Assembly (NCBI GenBank): GCA_049325475.1
Contig: JBMOLN010000007.1
Coordinates: forward strand, 434,001 to 498,000
DNA from: MWCR01 sp049325475
GTDB taxonomy: Bacteria; Patescibacteriota; Patescibacteriia; 2-12-FULL-60-25
DNA length: 64,000 nucleotides
Direction of reading: 5' to 3'
The notes beneath the pieces are model-generated. The model was not told the origin of the DNA, did not search any database, and was given only the letters and a program-made list of their open reading frames with translations. Below are positions 34,002 through 41,431 of the stretch, piece after piece (within the stretch, counting starts at the first letter, position 1; each line of letters begins with the position of its first letter). A program made the translations under genes and the position numbers.

Positions 34002-34631
34002 TTAGTCCGTATCGCCATTTCCGCCCTTCTTTTTGTTCAGTTGCTTTTTCTCGGTTGGCGGACATCGGATACCTTTGACATTCTCCAGCCATTTTCTGGC
34101 AACGCTGGCCGGTACATCGCTTTTGCGACCCAGTGCACGTTCAACATTCTGTACAGTCCCACTTGGTACCATTGCCGCGATTTCCTCGATAGTTAAAGCT
34201 TGATCATGTGCTAGTTTTTCAATCGCACGTGTTTGTAGCATGTGGAGTTTATTAAAATGAAAAGCGCCTACTTCACTAAATACACCTAGCCACATACCTC
34301 CAATTACTGTTAGGATGAATTTCCATTTAATCGGAATATCATCAAACATGTTTGCAGTAAAAAAGGGACTCAAGAGAGTAAAGATCACAGTAAATGACGC
34401 AACAAATAGAATGAATTTGCTTACCTCTATTTCAGTATTACCAAGCTTGACTATATACAGCCTGAAAATTCCCCAAAGCCCCACAGACATAAGGGTAATT
34501 TGTAGCAACCTCATCTCCGTGAGAAAGGGATTGTGTGGCATCAAGTCATAGAGGAAAAATACTAGCCCCGCAAGAACTAGAAGAAAGGGCGAAATTCGGG
34601 GATTCATTGGATCTTTAAGTTTTTTGCTCAT
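34002..34631 (-). CDS. Unknown four-helix membrane protein with C-terminal cytoplasmic region
   Basis: The 209-aa protein has four hydrophobic segments at about 13-29, 42-60, 72-94 and 104-120. An 85-residue soluble tail follows, containing ALTIEEIAAMVPSGTVQNVE, which resembles a small helix-turn-helix-like element, and a Lys-rich end. Function unknown. The start at 34631 is supported by AAAGGA at SD distance and a promoter at 34672-34699; the frame stays open further upstream only by running through that promoter and a tRNA gene. Confidence 0.75.
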   Translation of the reverse strand: MSKKLKDPMNPRISPFLLVLAGLVFFLYDLMPHNPFLTEMRLLQITLMSVGLWGIFRLYIVKLGNTEIEVSKFILFVASFTVIFTLLSPFFTANMFDDIPIKWKFILTVIGGMWLGVFSEVGAFHFNKLHMLQTRAIEKLAHDQALTIEEIAAMVPSGTVQNVERALGRKSDVPASVARKWLENVKGIRCPPTEKKQLNKKKGGNGDTD

Positions 34632-34671
34632 GAGTCTATCCTTTCTAGGATTTGTCGAGGTTCTTAAAATG

Positions 34672-34699
34672 ACATTAGCAGTTTTTAGCAAAATGTCAA
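34672..34699 (-). promoter_or_regulatory. Promoter of the four-helix membrane protein gene
   Basis: On the complement, TTGACA (34694-34699), a 16-base spacer, TAATGT (34672-34677) with TGC in front. Confidence 0.72.
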
Positions 34700-34726
34700 T
34701 ATCCGCATGCGCCGCTTGGGATAAAT

Positions 34727-34751
34727 AAAAAACTCGCTGTCGCGAGTTTTT
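34727..34751. terminator. Terminator after tRNA-Val(TAC)
   Basis: AAAAACTCGC and GCGAGTTTTT arms around TGTC, two bases beyond the tRNA 3' end on the complement. Confidence 0.82.
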
Positions 34752-34752
34752 A

Positions 34753-34829
34753 TGGTGGACGCTGAAGGATTCGAACCCTCGACCCCCTCGGTGTAAACGA
34801 GATGCTCTAACCAGCTGAGCTAAGCGTCC
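34753..34829 (-). tRNA. tRNA-Val (anticodon TAC)
   Basis: Acceptor GGACGCT/AGCGTCC, D-stem GCTC/GAGC, anticodon stem TCTCG/CGAGG around TTTACAC (U33, TAC), T-arm GAGGG-TTCGAAT-CCTTC; CCA encoded. Confidence 0.95.
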
Positions 34830-34862
34830 CAATTAGCTGGATATTATACTATAACCCAAATC

Positions 34863-34891
34863 TTGCCAAGATCCCGGTTTTTTGATATCGT
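34863..34891 (+). promoter_or_regulatory. Promoter of tRNA-Leu(GAG)
   Basis: TTGCCA (34863-34868), a 17-base spacer, TATCGT (34886-34891) with TGA in front; the start would be about eight bases before the tRNA. Confidence 0.72.
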
Positions 34892-34905
34892 TTGGCTCAC
34901 AATAA

Positions 34906-34992
34906 GCACGGGTGGCGGAACTGGTATACGCGCTAGCTTGAGGTGCTAGTGGAAGTAATTCCTTGGAGGTTCAAGTCCTCTCCCGTGCACCA
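34906..34992 (+). tRNA. tRNA-Leu (anticodon GAG)
   Basis: Acceptor GCACGGG/CCCGTGC, anticodon stem CTAGC/GCTAG around TTGAGGT (U33, GAG), class II variable arm, T-stem GGAGG-TTCAAGT-CCTCT; CCA encoded. Reads CUC and CUU. Confidence 0.95.
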
Positions 34993-34994
34993 TA

Positions 34995-35021
34995 AAAACT
35001 CCTAAACGGAGTTTTTCTTTT
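34995..35021 (+). terminator. Terminator of tRNA-Leu(GAG)
   Basis: AAAAACTCC and GGAGTTTTT arms around TAAAC. Confidence 0.82.
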
Positions 35022-35082
35022 AGGGCTTGAACCAAGGAGAGGGGCGGAAAATTAAAAGACCCCGCAGGATTGCGGGGTAAGT

Positions 35083-36414
35083 TTAGGCGCGAACCCTCAT
35101 GGGCTCGTTTTTTGCTTGTTCACTTTTAGGCAATAATTTTTTGAAGACTTGGGTTGCCTGCTCCAAGTCTTTGCCAATGGCAAAGGCGGTAATCTTGCCG
35201 TAGGCCAGGCAGGCTGCGTTCGAGAGAATGAAACCGGGCTTATCCGTCCCGTCCCAGGGATCGGCTTGCAAGTACTTATCCCGCAAAGTGTCATGGTCAA
35301 TGCCGGCCGGCAATCCGCTCAAGTTCTCCATAATCACCGCTGCTTGGCCGCCAAAGCGGTCTTTTGCCTGCAGGCAAACCGCCATGGCATAGTCGGCTGC
35401 CGTGGTTCGGGCATTGATTTCCAGCAACATGACTACGGGTCCGCCCGCATTCGGGATGACCATAAAATCGATCCCCATGGTACGGCTGCGGCCTTTTCCA
35501 TATCCGCGCTTAACCGCGTCATCGCAGATCGGAGTGACCAGATCCGTAAGATTTTGATACAAAACGTCATCGAGCAATTTCTCGCCCAGCGCAACATCAT
35601 TGCCCACATGCGCGTCGCTTCTGATTCTTTGGCGCGAAACGTACAGCGGCTCGAAGCCATTTTTATGAATTATCACCTTGAGTGAATATTCTTGCATGCC
35701 GAAGTGGTCGCGCGGATAGCCGGCATCCATAATCACTCCGCGGCCGAGGTATTTATTGGCGAATTCCTCAACCTTAGCCCTTGGAGTCAGGTTGTCCCAG
35801 CGGAGAATTCCCTCGCCGCCGTCAAAGTCATGTACCTTCAAAAAAACGGTATCGGTCGGCGGGTTGGCGGTTGCCAGAATCCTCTGGCGGGTTGCATACA
35901 AATCTTCAAGATTTGAGGAAAGGTATTTCCATGCCGGAAAAGCATGGCTGATACCCAGCTTATCGGCCAAGCAGCGCACATAGTGCTTATCATCGTATAT
36001 GGTGGCTATATCCGGACGCGGTGTAAGGATGCAATCCCAGCCGAATCCAATAGCATCAACCAGCATTTCCATATCACGAGAAAGGAAAAAGCTTATCGGC
36101 CAGCCGTTCTCCAGGAAAAATGTAAAACGGCTCATTATGCTTGAAGCATGGGGCCGGAGCAGGGCTTCCATAAGATTTTCGCCCTGAAGCACAATAAGCT
36201 CTTGGGCGCCCACATCCAATCTGCGCAAGGCATCAAAGCTTTGTTTCAGCGACTCAAGGCTGGTTTCGCTGTTATAACCGGCGATAACAATGCCCGGGCA
36301 AACCAGTGCCCGGCTGGCATAAGCGGAAAGGCCGCTGATTCCCTGCAAAAAATGAAACGGAGACATGTCATGGATCGAGATCTGACGCCTGATTGTTGCT
36401 TGGAGCGATCCCAT
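35083..36414 (-). CDS. ATP-grasp domain protein (443 aa)
   Basis: ATP-grasp enzymes join a carboxylate to a nucleophile via an acyl-phosphate. The central and C-terminal parts carry the expected features: VFLKVHDFDGGEGILRW, with the ATP-binding Lys and Gly-rich loop, GMQEYSLKVIIHKNG, and VMLLEINARTTAADY with the metal-binding Glu and Asn. The N-terminal 130 residues form a domain of their own (VIAGYNSETSLESLKQSF). I cannot assign the substrate; carboxylate-amine ligase or peptide-ligase roles are possible. AAGGGAG precedes the ATG at 36414. No partner biosynthetic genes adjoin it. Confidence 0.85.
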   Translation of the reverse strand: MGSLQATIRRQISIHDMSPFHFLQGISGLSAYASRALVCPGIVIAGYNSETSLESLKQSFDALRRLDVGAQELIVLQGENLMEALLRPHASSIMSRFTFFLENGWPISFFLSRDMEMLVDAIGFGWDCILTPRPDIATIYDDKHYVRCLADKLGISHAFPAWKYLSSNLEDLYATRQRILATANPPTDTVFLKVHDFDGGEGILRWDNLTPRAKVEEFANKYLGRGVIMDAGYPRDHFGMQEYSLKVIIHKNGFEPLYVSRQRIRSDAHVGNDVALGEKLLDDVLYQNLTDLVTPICDDAVKRGYGKGRSRTMGIDFMVIPNAGGPVVMLLEINARTTAADYAMAVCLQAKDRFGGQAAVIMENLSGLPAGIDHDTLRDKYLQADPWDGTDKPGFILSNAACLAYGKITAFAIGKDLEQATQVFKKLLPKSEQAKNEPMRVRA

Positions 36415-36632
36415 TTTGCTAACTCCCTTTGCCTTTTGTGAACGAGCAAAAAAATGACCTCACTTTTGAGTAAAGCCATTCTTAATCTTCCTTGTTTAAG
36501 AAAAATTAAGAACGGCCCTGTCCAATAATGAGGCCAAGGTGAATGACTGCGCCCAAAACTTTTCGCTCATTCATAATGATAAAAACAGATTACATAAACA
36601 GCTTGTTATTGTCAAATGCAATCCAACGGATG

Positions 36633-36641
36633 TGCTATAAT
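36633..36641 (+). promoter_or_regulatory. Extended -10 box for the MBL gene
   Basis: TGC-TATAAT ends nine bases before the ATG at 36651, leaving at most a 3-base leader. Confidence 0.65.
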
Positions 36642-36650
36642 GTCCATAAT

Positions 36651-37481
36651 ATGTCGCTTAAAGTTATAGCTCTCGGAACAGGGGTCTGCGTTAACGGATG
36701 CAATCCGGGCCCGCTTCGTTATCCGCCGGGATTTCTCATCGATTACAACGGATCGTTATTATTGCTTGATGCCAGCGAAGGTATCCGCTTCCGTATTGCC
36801 GAACAAGGATATGATATCGGCGATGTTGCCCATGTGGCAATCTCGCACGTTCATCCGGATCACGCCGCTATTCCGCAATTTTTACAAGCCAAGCTCTGCC
36901 GAGTGCTTTGGGCCGAATCAACGGACAAAATGAAAAATGCGACAGTTTATATGCATGAAGCATCAGCTGAAAAATTTTCCGAGGTCTGGAAATGGCATCA
37001 TCCCGAAGCGGGGGATAATATGAATCATATGCCCGATAAATTTCAGTTCAGCATCCAGCCCATGCGCGGCGGATGGACGTCGGAAATCATTCCGGGTTTA
37101 CAACTTTCCGCATTTGGCGTGTACCACGGATTCGGCCAGCATCCCGCTCTCGGGCTCAAAGTCCAAACACCGGAAGGCACAATCGTCTACACCGGTGATG
37201 CCGGTTTAACGGACGGCTTGTTTGCCAATATCGAAAATGCAGACCTGCTTATCGCCGATTCTTCTGCGCCTATCGGGCAAGAATACACAGCCGGTTATGG
37301 GCATATGGGTCCCGCGCAATGCGGCATGCTGGCAGCCCGCGGCAAAGTAAAAACTTTATGGCTCACGCATTATATCGGCCGCGATAATCCGGCAGCCATG
37401 GAAGCAGAGGCCCGCAAGACGGGTTTTGCCGGCAATATCAAAGTCGCCACCGACAATCTAACCTGGGTTAATAACCAATAA
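36651..37481 (+). CDS. Metallo-beta-lactamase-fold hydrolase (RNase Z-like group)
   Basis: The 276-aa protein shows the MBL order: LGTGVCVNGCNPGPLRYP and FLIDYNGSLLLLDASEG at the N-terminus, the metal motif SHVHPDHAAIP (HxHxDH), then VYHGFGQHPALGLKV, YTGDAGLTDG, DLLIADSSAPIG and LWLTHYIG with a late His. This fits the group with RNase Z and related phosphodiesterases, but the tRNA-binding exosite of RNase Z is not evident, so the substrate is open. The ATG at 36651 is chosen because TGC-TATAAT lies nine bases upstream; earlier in-frame ATGs would place the promoter inside the gene. Confidence 0.9.
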   Translation: MSLKVIALGTGVCVNGCNPGPLRYPPGFLIDYNGSLLLLDASEGIRFRIAEQGYDIGDVAHVAISHVHPDHAAIPQFLQAKLCRVLWAESTDKMKNATVYMHEASAEKFSEVWKWHHPEAGDNMNHMPDKFQFSIQPMRGGWTSEIIPGLQLSAFGVYHGFGQHPALGLKVQTPEGTIVYTGDAGLTDGLFANIENADLLIADSSAPIGQEYTAGYGHMGPAQCGMLAARGKVKTLWLTHYIGRDNPAAMEAEARKTGFAGNIKVATDNLTWVNNQ

Positions 37482-37524
37482 CCAACAAAACAATCACCAA
37501 TGAGCTACTGGATAAAATCAATGT

Positions 37525-37873
37525 ATGCAAAAATTCGATTTGGAAGAAAGAACTCTAGAATTCGCAAAACGAATAATAAGACTTTGTAAAAAACTGCCCA
37601 GAAATACAATAAATCAACAATTAGTAAAACAGATTGTTAGATCATCTAGCTCGATTGGTGCGAATTATCGTGAAGCTAATGATTCTTTGGGAGAAAAAGA
37701 TTTTTTTTAGATTTAGAATTTCCAGAAAAGAAACTAAAGAAACTGAATATTGGCTAGAATTAATATTAGAAGCCAATCCTGATCAAGAAAGGGATATAAA
37801 GCAAGAACTTGATGAAGCGATGCAAATCAAAAAGATTTTATCTGTTATTATATACAAACTAAAAAATAAATAA
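37525..37873 (+). pseudogene. Four-helix bundle protein gene, frameshifted at a T8 run
   Basis: The family (related to proteins encoded in 23S intervening sequences) is recognisable by AKRIIRLCKKLPRNTINQQL, VRSSSSIGANYREANDS, then RISRKETKETEYWLEL and a last helix ending in IIYKLKNK. The frame breaks at eight T (37701-37708): the first part ends at TAG 37708-37710, while the rest continues in another frame to 37873. With seven T the whole protein of about 115 aa would read through. A sequencing error, a real mutation or slippage at the homopolymer are all possible. Confidence 0.85.
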
Positions 37874-37877
37874 CGCA

Positions 37878-37944
37878 TTTGGTTATTGGAGCTTTTTGGT
37901 TATTGGAGCTTGGTGATTGGTTATTGGTTATTGTATGGTATAAT
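37878..37944. repeat. TTGGTTATTGGAGC word tract with -10 box
   Basis: Repeated TTGGTTATTGG words end in TGG-TATAAT (37936-37944), nine bases before the next ATG. Confidence 0.7.
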
Positions 37945-37953
37945 TAGTCTATT

Positions 37954-38199
37954 ATGATTACAAGAATTATTTTCGGCCTCATCATCGTCGCGCTCGGCGC
38001 GGTCATGGTCATTTACACAAATAAATTTTATGATTTTTTTGGCTCCATGAATTGGGCGGATAGATACTTGGGCGCCGGAGGATCGCGTCTTATGTATAAA
38101 TTTATCGGCATAATTGTCAGTTTGGTGGGTTTTATGTGGATGACCAATTTATGGGAACCATTCCTCAAAGCAACCTTGGGTTCCATATTGCCGCGATAA
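37954..38199 (+). CDS. Small two-pass membrane protein (81 aa)
   Basis: Two hydrophobic helices, about 4-21 and 47-66, flank a loop with FYDFFGSMNWADRYLGAGG. The loop is Trp/Gly-rich and unlike a simple linker. No family name is known to me. The gene lies three bases before the methyltransferase gene and is probably cotranscribed with it. TGG-TATAAT nine bases before the ATG predicts a near-leaderless mRNA. Confidence 0.75.
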   Translation: MITRIIFGLIIVALGAVMVIYTNKFYDFFGSMNWADRYLGAGGSRLMYKFIGIIVSLVGFMWMTNLWEPFLKATLGSILPR

Positions 38200-38202
38200 T
38201 TT

Positions 38203-38781
38203 ATGAAGGGTTTAGTATTAAACAGCGGAACAGAACTCATTAATCCGTTTAAATTATTGGAGCGCGTCGGCATTCAAAAAAACTGGCATGTCGCCGACCT
38301 TGGTTGCGGAGCAACCGGTCATTTTGTAATGCCCGCGGCCCAGCTCGTTGGCCCGGACGGCATGGTCTATGCGGTAGACATCCGCCGCGATGTGCTGGAT
38401 CATCTTGATAAAATAATTTTGCGGGAACAGTATTTCAACATTCAAACAGTCTGGTCGGATATCGATGTCTACGGCGCGGCACGCATCCCGGCCGCATCTC
38501 TTGATCTTTGTCTTCTCATCAACAATTTGTTTTTATCGCAAAACAAACCGGCCATGATCCGCGAGATAGCGCGCTTAACCAAACCCGGCGGCCGCATCGT
38601 CATCATAGAATGGAAGGCGATCAATACTCCTATCGGTCCGTCCATCGATCACCGCCTTACAATCGAGCAAAGCAAAGGCTTGTGCGAAACGCCGCTGATG
38701 GAATTTTTGGAGGAAATCGATGTTGGTCATTCGCATTATGGCCTTGTCTATGAAAGAACCTCTTTACCCGTTAACAATTGA
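38203..38781 (+). CDS. Class I SAM-dependent methyltransferase
   Basis: The 192-aa protein has the Rossmann methyltransferase layout: VADLGCGATGHFV (motif I, SAM-binding), MVYAVDIRRDVLDHL (acidic end of strand 2), then DLCLLINNLFLS and LTKPGGRIVIIEW (motif post-III). The acceptor substrate is unknown. At this size it lacks extra recognition domains; small-molecule or quinone-type methylation is possible but unproven. The start is three bases after the stop of the 81-aa membrane protein, and no SD sequence is present. Confidence 0.9.
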   Translation: MKGLVLNSGTELINPFKLLERVGIQKNWHVADLGCGATGHFVMPAAQLVGPDGMVYAVDIRRDVLDHLDKIILREQYFNIQTVWSDIDVYGAARIPAASLDLCLLINNLFLSQNKPAMIREIARLTKPGGRIVIIEWKAINTPIGPSIDHRLTIEQSKGLCETPLMEFLEEIDVGHSHYGLVYERTSLPVNN

Positions 38782-38859
38782 CGCAATCTTGATATTTTGC
38801 TGCAACAATATAAACATAAACACGCTACACGATTCGCGCTATACGATACACGAAAAAAT

Positions 38860-39267
38860 ATGAATTTACTGACTTTCAAATATTGGTTTGCTACACATCC
38901 GGCAGCCTTTCTTCCCATCATCGGAAAGATTTTTTTGGTTGCTTTTATTGCTTTAACCGCAGTCGGCATTATTGCCAAAATTTACAGTGTTAAAAAGAAG
39001 ATGGATAAATGGACGCGCCGCGCCATAGACAAAGCCGGCAATTGCCTTCTCTCCATGGGTCTGCTCGGTCTACTGTTGTATTTCTTTGATTATGAAAAGA
39101 TCCCGATTTTGAGCATGCGTATCTTTTACATCGCCTGGCTTATTATTCTCATCATCTGGGCTTACTTTATTTACAAATTTATTACTGTTGAAATCCCGGC
39201 CAAGCTGGCGCAAAAACAAGAAAGAGAACAAGTCGATAAATGGCTTCCGCAGGCAAAGAAAAAATGA
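38860..39267 (+). CDS. Unknown three-helix membrane protein (135 aa)
   Basis: Hydrophobic segments lie at about 21-42, 60-77 and 85-108, with a basic loop (VKKKMDKWTRRAIDK) and a Lys/Gln-rich C-terminal tail. No family recognised. The ATG at 38860 is preferred because everything upstream in frame comes from a CACGATTCGCGCTATACGA-type repeat tract (38822-38855). No SD sequence. Confidence 0.72.
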   Translation: MNLLTFKYWFATHPAAFLPIIGKIFLVAFIALTAVGIIAKIYSVKKKMDKWTRRAIDKAGNCLLSMGLLGLLLYFFDYEKIPILSMRIFYIAWLIILIIWAYFIYKFITVEIPAKLAQKQEREQVDKWLPQAKKK

Positions 39268-39277
39268 CATTTCACAT

Positions 39278-39428
39278 AACATGAAACTTGGAACATGGAA
39301 CATGAAAGATGGAACTCTGAACAGCGAGCATCGAATTTCGAACAACGAACTACGAACTACGAACTACGATTAAGAATCTAAGAAACCAAGAATCTGAGTA
39401 CGGGGTACGGAGTACCGGGTACTAAGAT
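39278..39428. repeat. Word-like tracts between two genes
   Basis: GGAACATGGAACATG words (39283-39315), GAACTACGAACTACGA words and GTACGGGGTACGGAGTACC words. The first family also occurs inside valS, the others at 7431-7552. No gene seen. Confidence 0.8.
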
Positions 39429-39455
39429 TGCAGCTACGACTGCTAAATACGTGTT

Positions 39456-39812
39456 ATGAGACATAATCAAGTACTCGGAAAAACCGGCGAGCAAATCGCC
39501 GCTTTGTTTTTTACGGAGCAGGGCTACGAAGTCGTGGAGCAAAACTGGCGCTCAAAAGCCGGTGAAATCGATCTCATAGTCCGCAAAAGCGATGAATGGC
39601 GGTTTGTCGAAGTCAAAATGCGTTCATCAGCCGCTTTTGGTTATCCCGAAGAAGCCGTAGATGACGAGAAAAACGAGCATTTTTATGATGCGATATCCGA
39701 TTTTTTAGCTGAAAACAGACAAATAAACGAGGAACTCGTTCATGCCGACATCCTCTCAATTATATTGAACACCAAAGAATTCGATATCCGCTGGCTCCCG
39801 GACTGCGTTTAG
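39456..39812 (+). CDS. yraN: UPF0102 / YraN-family nuclease-fold protein
   Basis: YraN proteins have a Holliday-junction-resolvase-like PD-(D/E)XK fold; their role is not settled. The 118-aa sequence matches well: KTGEQIAALFFTEQGYEV, NWRSKAGEIDLIVRK (with the E-I-D active-site pair), WRFVEVKMRSSAAFGYPEEAV (E-x-K) and a helical C-terminus. All nuclease-fold acidic residues are retained. No SD sequence; the start follows an ACTACGA-type repeat tract. Confidence 0.93.
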   Translation: MRHNQVLGKTGEQIAALFFTEQGYEVVEQNWRSKAGEIDLIVRKSDEWRFVEVKMRSSAAFGYPEEAVDDEKNEHFYDAISDFLAENRQINEELVHADILSIILNTKEFDIRWLPDCV

Positions 39813-39856
39813 CGCACCATTGGACGTCCGACTTACGACGTTTCGACTTATTAGGG

Positions 39857-39885
39857 TTGACACAAATCAAAAAGTATGGTATAAA
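39857..39885 (+). promoter_or_regulatory. Strong promoter of the structured ncRNA
   Basis: TTGACA (39857-39862), a 17-base spacer, TATAAA (39880-39885) with TGG in front. One of the best promoters in the window. Confidence 0.88.
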
Positions 39886-39891
39886 AGACAG

Positions 39892-40269
39892 CATCAACTG
39901 CTGGTGATTTCGATTGCCAGCCAACCTCGAACAAAATGGTCGTCCACGGCCAGAAAGTTGAGGTGATGCACATTTGATTCAAAACCCCGGCGGGACACAC
40001 CGTCGGGAAATAGCTCGCTAGCTCAACGGTAGAGCGTCCCCTCCTAATGAGGGAAAGAAGCAGGTCCGACTCCTGCGCGGGCTACCAGGCCTGTCCGGCT
40101 CCGGTCATGCCGGGTTGCGGTGACATCTTGAAAATGAGGCTCCCAGCGCCAATGACGTGGCAGGGGCTTCAGCCGCTTCGGGTAAAACCACAGGCCTACG
40201 CACTTCTACCTCCTACGTCGACTCTTCGCTTAAAGTGATGAGATCGACAACGGAGGTTTTGTTTTTTTA
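39892..40269 (+). ncRNA. Structured non-coding RNA with embedded tRNA-like domain
   Basis: No convincing open frame; instead the whole stretch folds. Domain 1 (39892-39969): CATCA/TGATG closes a multi-branch with hairpin GCTGG/CCAGC (39900-39921) and an arm CCTC/GAGG. Domain 2: CCCGGCGG/CCGTCGGG (39986-40007). Domain 3: a tRNA-like fold with CCA (40012-40087). Domain 4: AGGCCTGT (40087-40094) pairs perfectly with ACAGGCCT (40190-40197) around a branched interior. The end is a double stem terminator, ACCTCC..GTCGA / TCGAC..GGAGGT (40208-40257), with a T-run. The length of about 375 nt is in the tmRNA/RNase P range, but I find neither a tag reading frame nor RNase P core motifs. Confidence 0.7.
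40012..40087 (+). tRNA. tRNA-like domain with non-canonical anticodon loop
   Basis: Acceptor AGCTCGC/GCGGGCT, D-arm GCTC-AACGGTA-GAGC, T-stem GCAGG/CCTGC, discriminator A and encoded CCA all fit a tRNA. The T-loop is TCCGACT (C at position 55). The anticodon arm does not pair normally around a 7-base loop: CCT-AA with U33 suggests tRNA-Arg(CCU), but then the stem fails; alternatives put C at position 33. It may be a decayed tRNA-Arg or a tRNA mimic inside the larger RNA. Confidence 0.5.
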
Positions 40270-40302
40270 TTTAGCTATCAGCTACCAGCTATAAGCTAAT
40301 AG
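40270..40302. repeat. AGCTATCAGCTACCAGC word tract
   Basis: Same family as 16099-16140; it ends at the queA stop codon. Confidence 0.72.
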
Positions 40303-41364
40303 CTAGTTAATCAGCATCCCATCTCCAAAAGAATAAAACCTGTAATCATTATTGATCGCTTCTTGGTAGGATTTGAGTACAAAATTGCGTCCTTGATCCG
40401 CGCCTTGCATCTTGCTCTGCGCAAAAGCACTAACGAGCATAATCAGCGTGGACTCCGGCAAATGAAAATTGGTAATCATGGCATCAACAACTTTAAATTC
40501 ATCACCCGGCTTTATAAACAAATCCGTAAAACCCGAAAACGCTTGCATTGGTATTTGGTCATTGGTCGTTGGTAATTGGCGAGCAGCGGCCTCAAGCGAG
40601 CGCACACTGGTCGTACCCACAGCAATAACCCTGCCTCCTTGTTCATGCGTCTCATTAACCAACTCCGCAGTCGCCCGCGGAACTTCAATCCACTCGCTGT
40701 GCATCGCATGATCTTCCACATTTTCCGTCATAACCGGCCTGAATGTTCCCAGTCCAACATGCAATGTCACACTCGCAAAATGCACTCCTTTCTCGCGCAG
40801 CTTTTCCATCAATTCTGGCGTAAAATGAAAACCTGCAGTCGGCGCAGCCACGGACCCAACTTGCTTGGCATAAATTGTTTGATAATCATCAGCATCAGCC
40901 GGTGCTTGTTTAACATAAGGCGGAGTTGGTACTTGCCCATACTTGTCTGCATAAGCAAAAACGGCATTATTATCAATATTAAAATTAAACTCCACAGTCC
41001 CATCAGGGTTTTTTTGCACAACATCAGCATGAACATCGCCTTCAAAATCAACTTGATCGCCAACTGCTAATTTTTTACCCGGCCTGGCTAAAGCCAGCCA
41101 AACCTCGCCCTCGGGACGCAGTAAAAAAATTTCCAGTTTAGCATCACCGCGCTTAGCTCTGAGCCTGGCTCTGAAGACCTTACTATCGTTTACAACCAAA
41201 AGATCGCCCGCATTCAAATAATCCGCAATATGATAAAAATATCTGTGTGTTATTTGCTGACCCCTGCAATCCAAAATCATCAATTTTGAATGGTCTCTGG
41301 GGCGGACCGGTTCTTGTGCAATTCGCTCCGGGGGCAAGTCATACCAAAAATCTTTTGTTAACAT
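40303..41364 (-). CDS. queA: S-adenosylmethionine:tRNA ribosyltransferase-isomerase
   Basis: QueA transfers ribose from SAM to preQ1 in the tRNA wobble position, making epoxyqueuosine. Seen: FWYDLPPERIAQEPVRPRD at the start, GDLLVVNDSKVFRARL, SVAAPTAGFHFTPELM, HVGLGTFRPV, RVIAVGTTSVRSLE and DAMITNFHLPESTLIML at the end. The length of 353 aa is normal. ATG 41364 gives the family start. The segment encoding QLPTTNDQIPM (about 40545-40595) is made of TTGGTCATTGGTCGTTGG words like the intergenic repeats and lies in a length-variable loop. The rpmE gene diverges from it. No SD sequence. Confidence 0.96.
   Translation of the reverse strand: MLTKDFWYDLPPERIAQEPVRPRDHSKLMILDCRGQQITHRYFYHIADYLNAGDLLVVNDSKVFRARLRAKRGDAKLEIFLLRPEGEVWLALARPGKKLAVGDQVDFEGDVHADVVQKNPDGTVEFNFNIDNNAVFAYADKYGQVPTPPYVKQAPADADDYQTIYAKQVGSVAAPTAGFHFTPELMEKLREKGVHFASVTLHVGLGTFRPVMTENVEDHAMHSEWIEVPRATAELVNETHEQGGRVIAVGTTSVRSLEAAARQLPTTNDQIPMQAFSGFTDLFIKPGDEFKVVDAMITNFHLPESTLIMLVSAFAQSKMQGADQGRNFVLKSYQEAINNDYRFYSFGDGMLIN
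40545..40595. repeat. TTGGTCATTGG word tract inside queA
   Basis: ATTGGTATTTGGTCATTGG and GTTGGTAATTGG words in frame within the gene; they match tracts at 14468-14578 and 37878-37938. Confidence 0.78.
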
Positions 41365-41392
41365 AGCCAAATACTAGTCCAAATCCGCCATC

Positions 41393-41421
41393 TTGCCAAG
41401 AGTGGCAATTTCTGATAATCT
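41393..41421 (+). promoter_or_regulatory. rpmE promoter, near-leaderless
   Basis: TTGCCA (41393-41398), a 17-base spacer, TAATCT (41416-41421) with TGA in front, ten bases before the ATG. Confidence 0.7.
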
Positions 41422-41431
41422 TTTTGGCGAT

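Noticed and set aside
40047..40238. A 63-codon frame inside the 39.9-40.27 kb RNA
   Set aside because: It starts within the tRNA-like domain, has no SD sequence and covers paired stems; composition does not look coding.
39892..40269. tmRNA, RNase P RNA or SRP RNA
   Set aside because: No tag frame ending in ALAA-like codons, no 5' half matching the 3' acceptor outside the local tRNA fold, no RNase P P4 core and no SRP tip sequence could be found by eye. A model search could overturn this.
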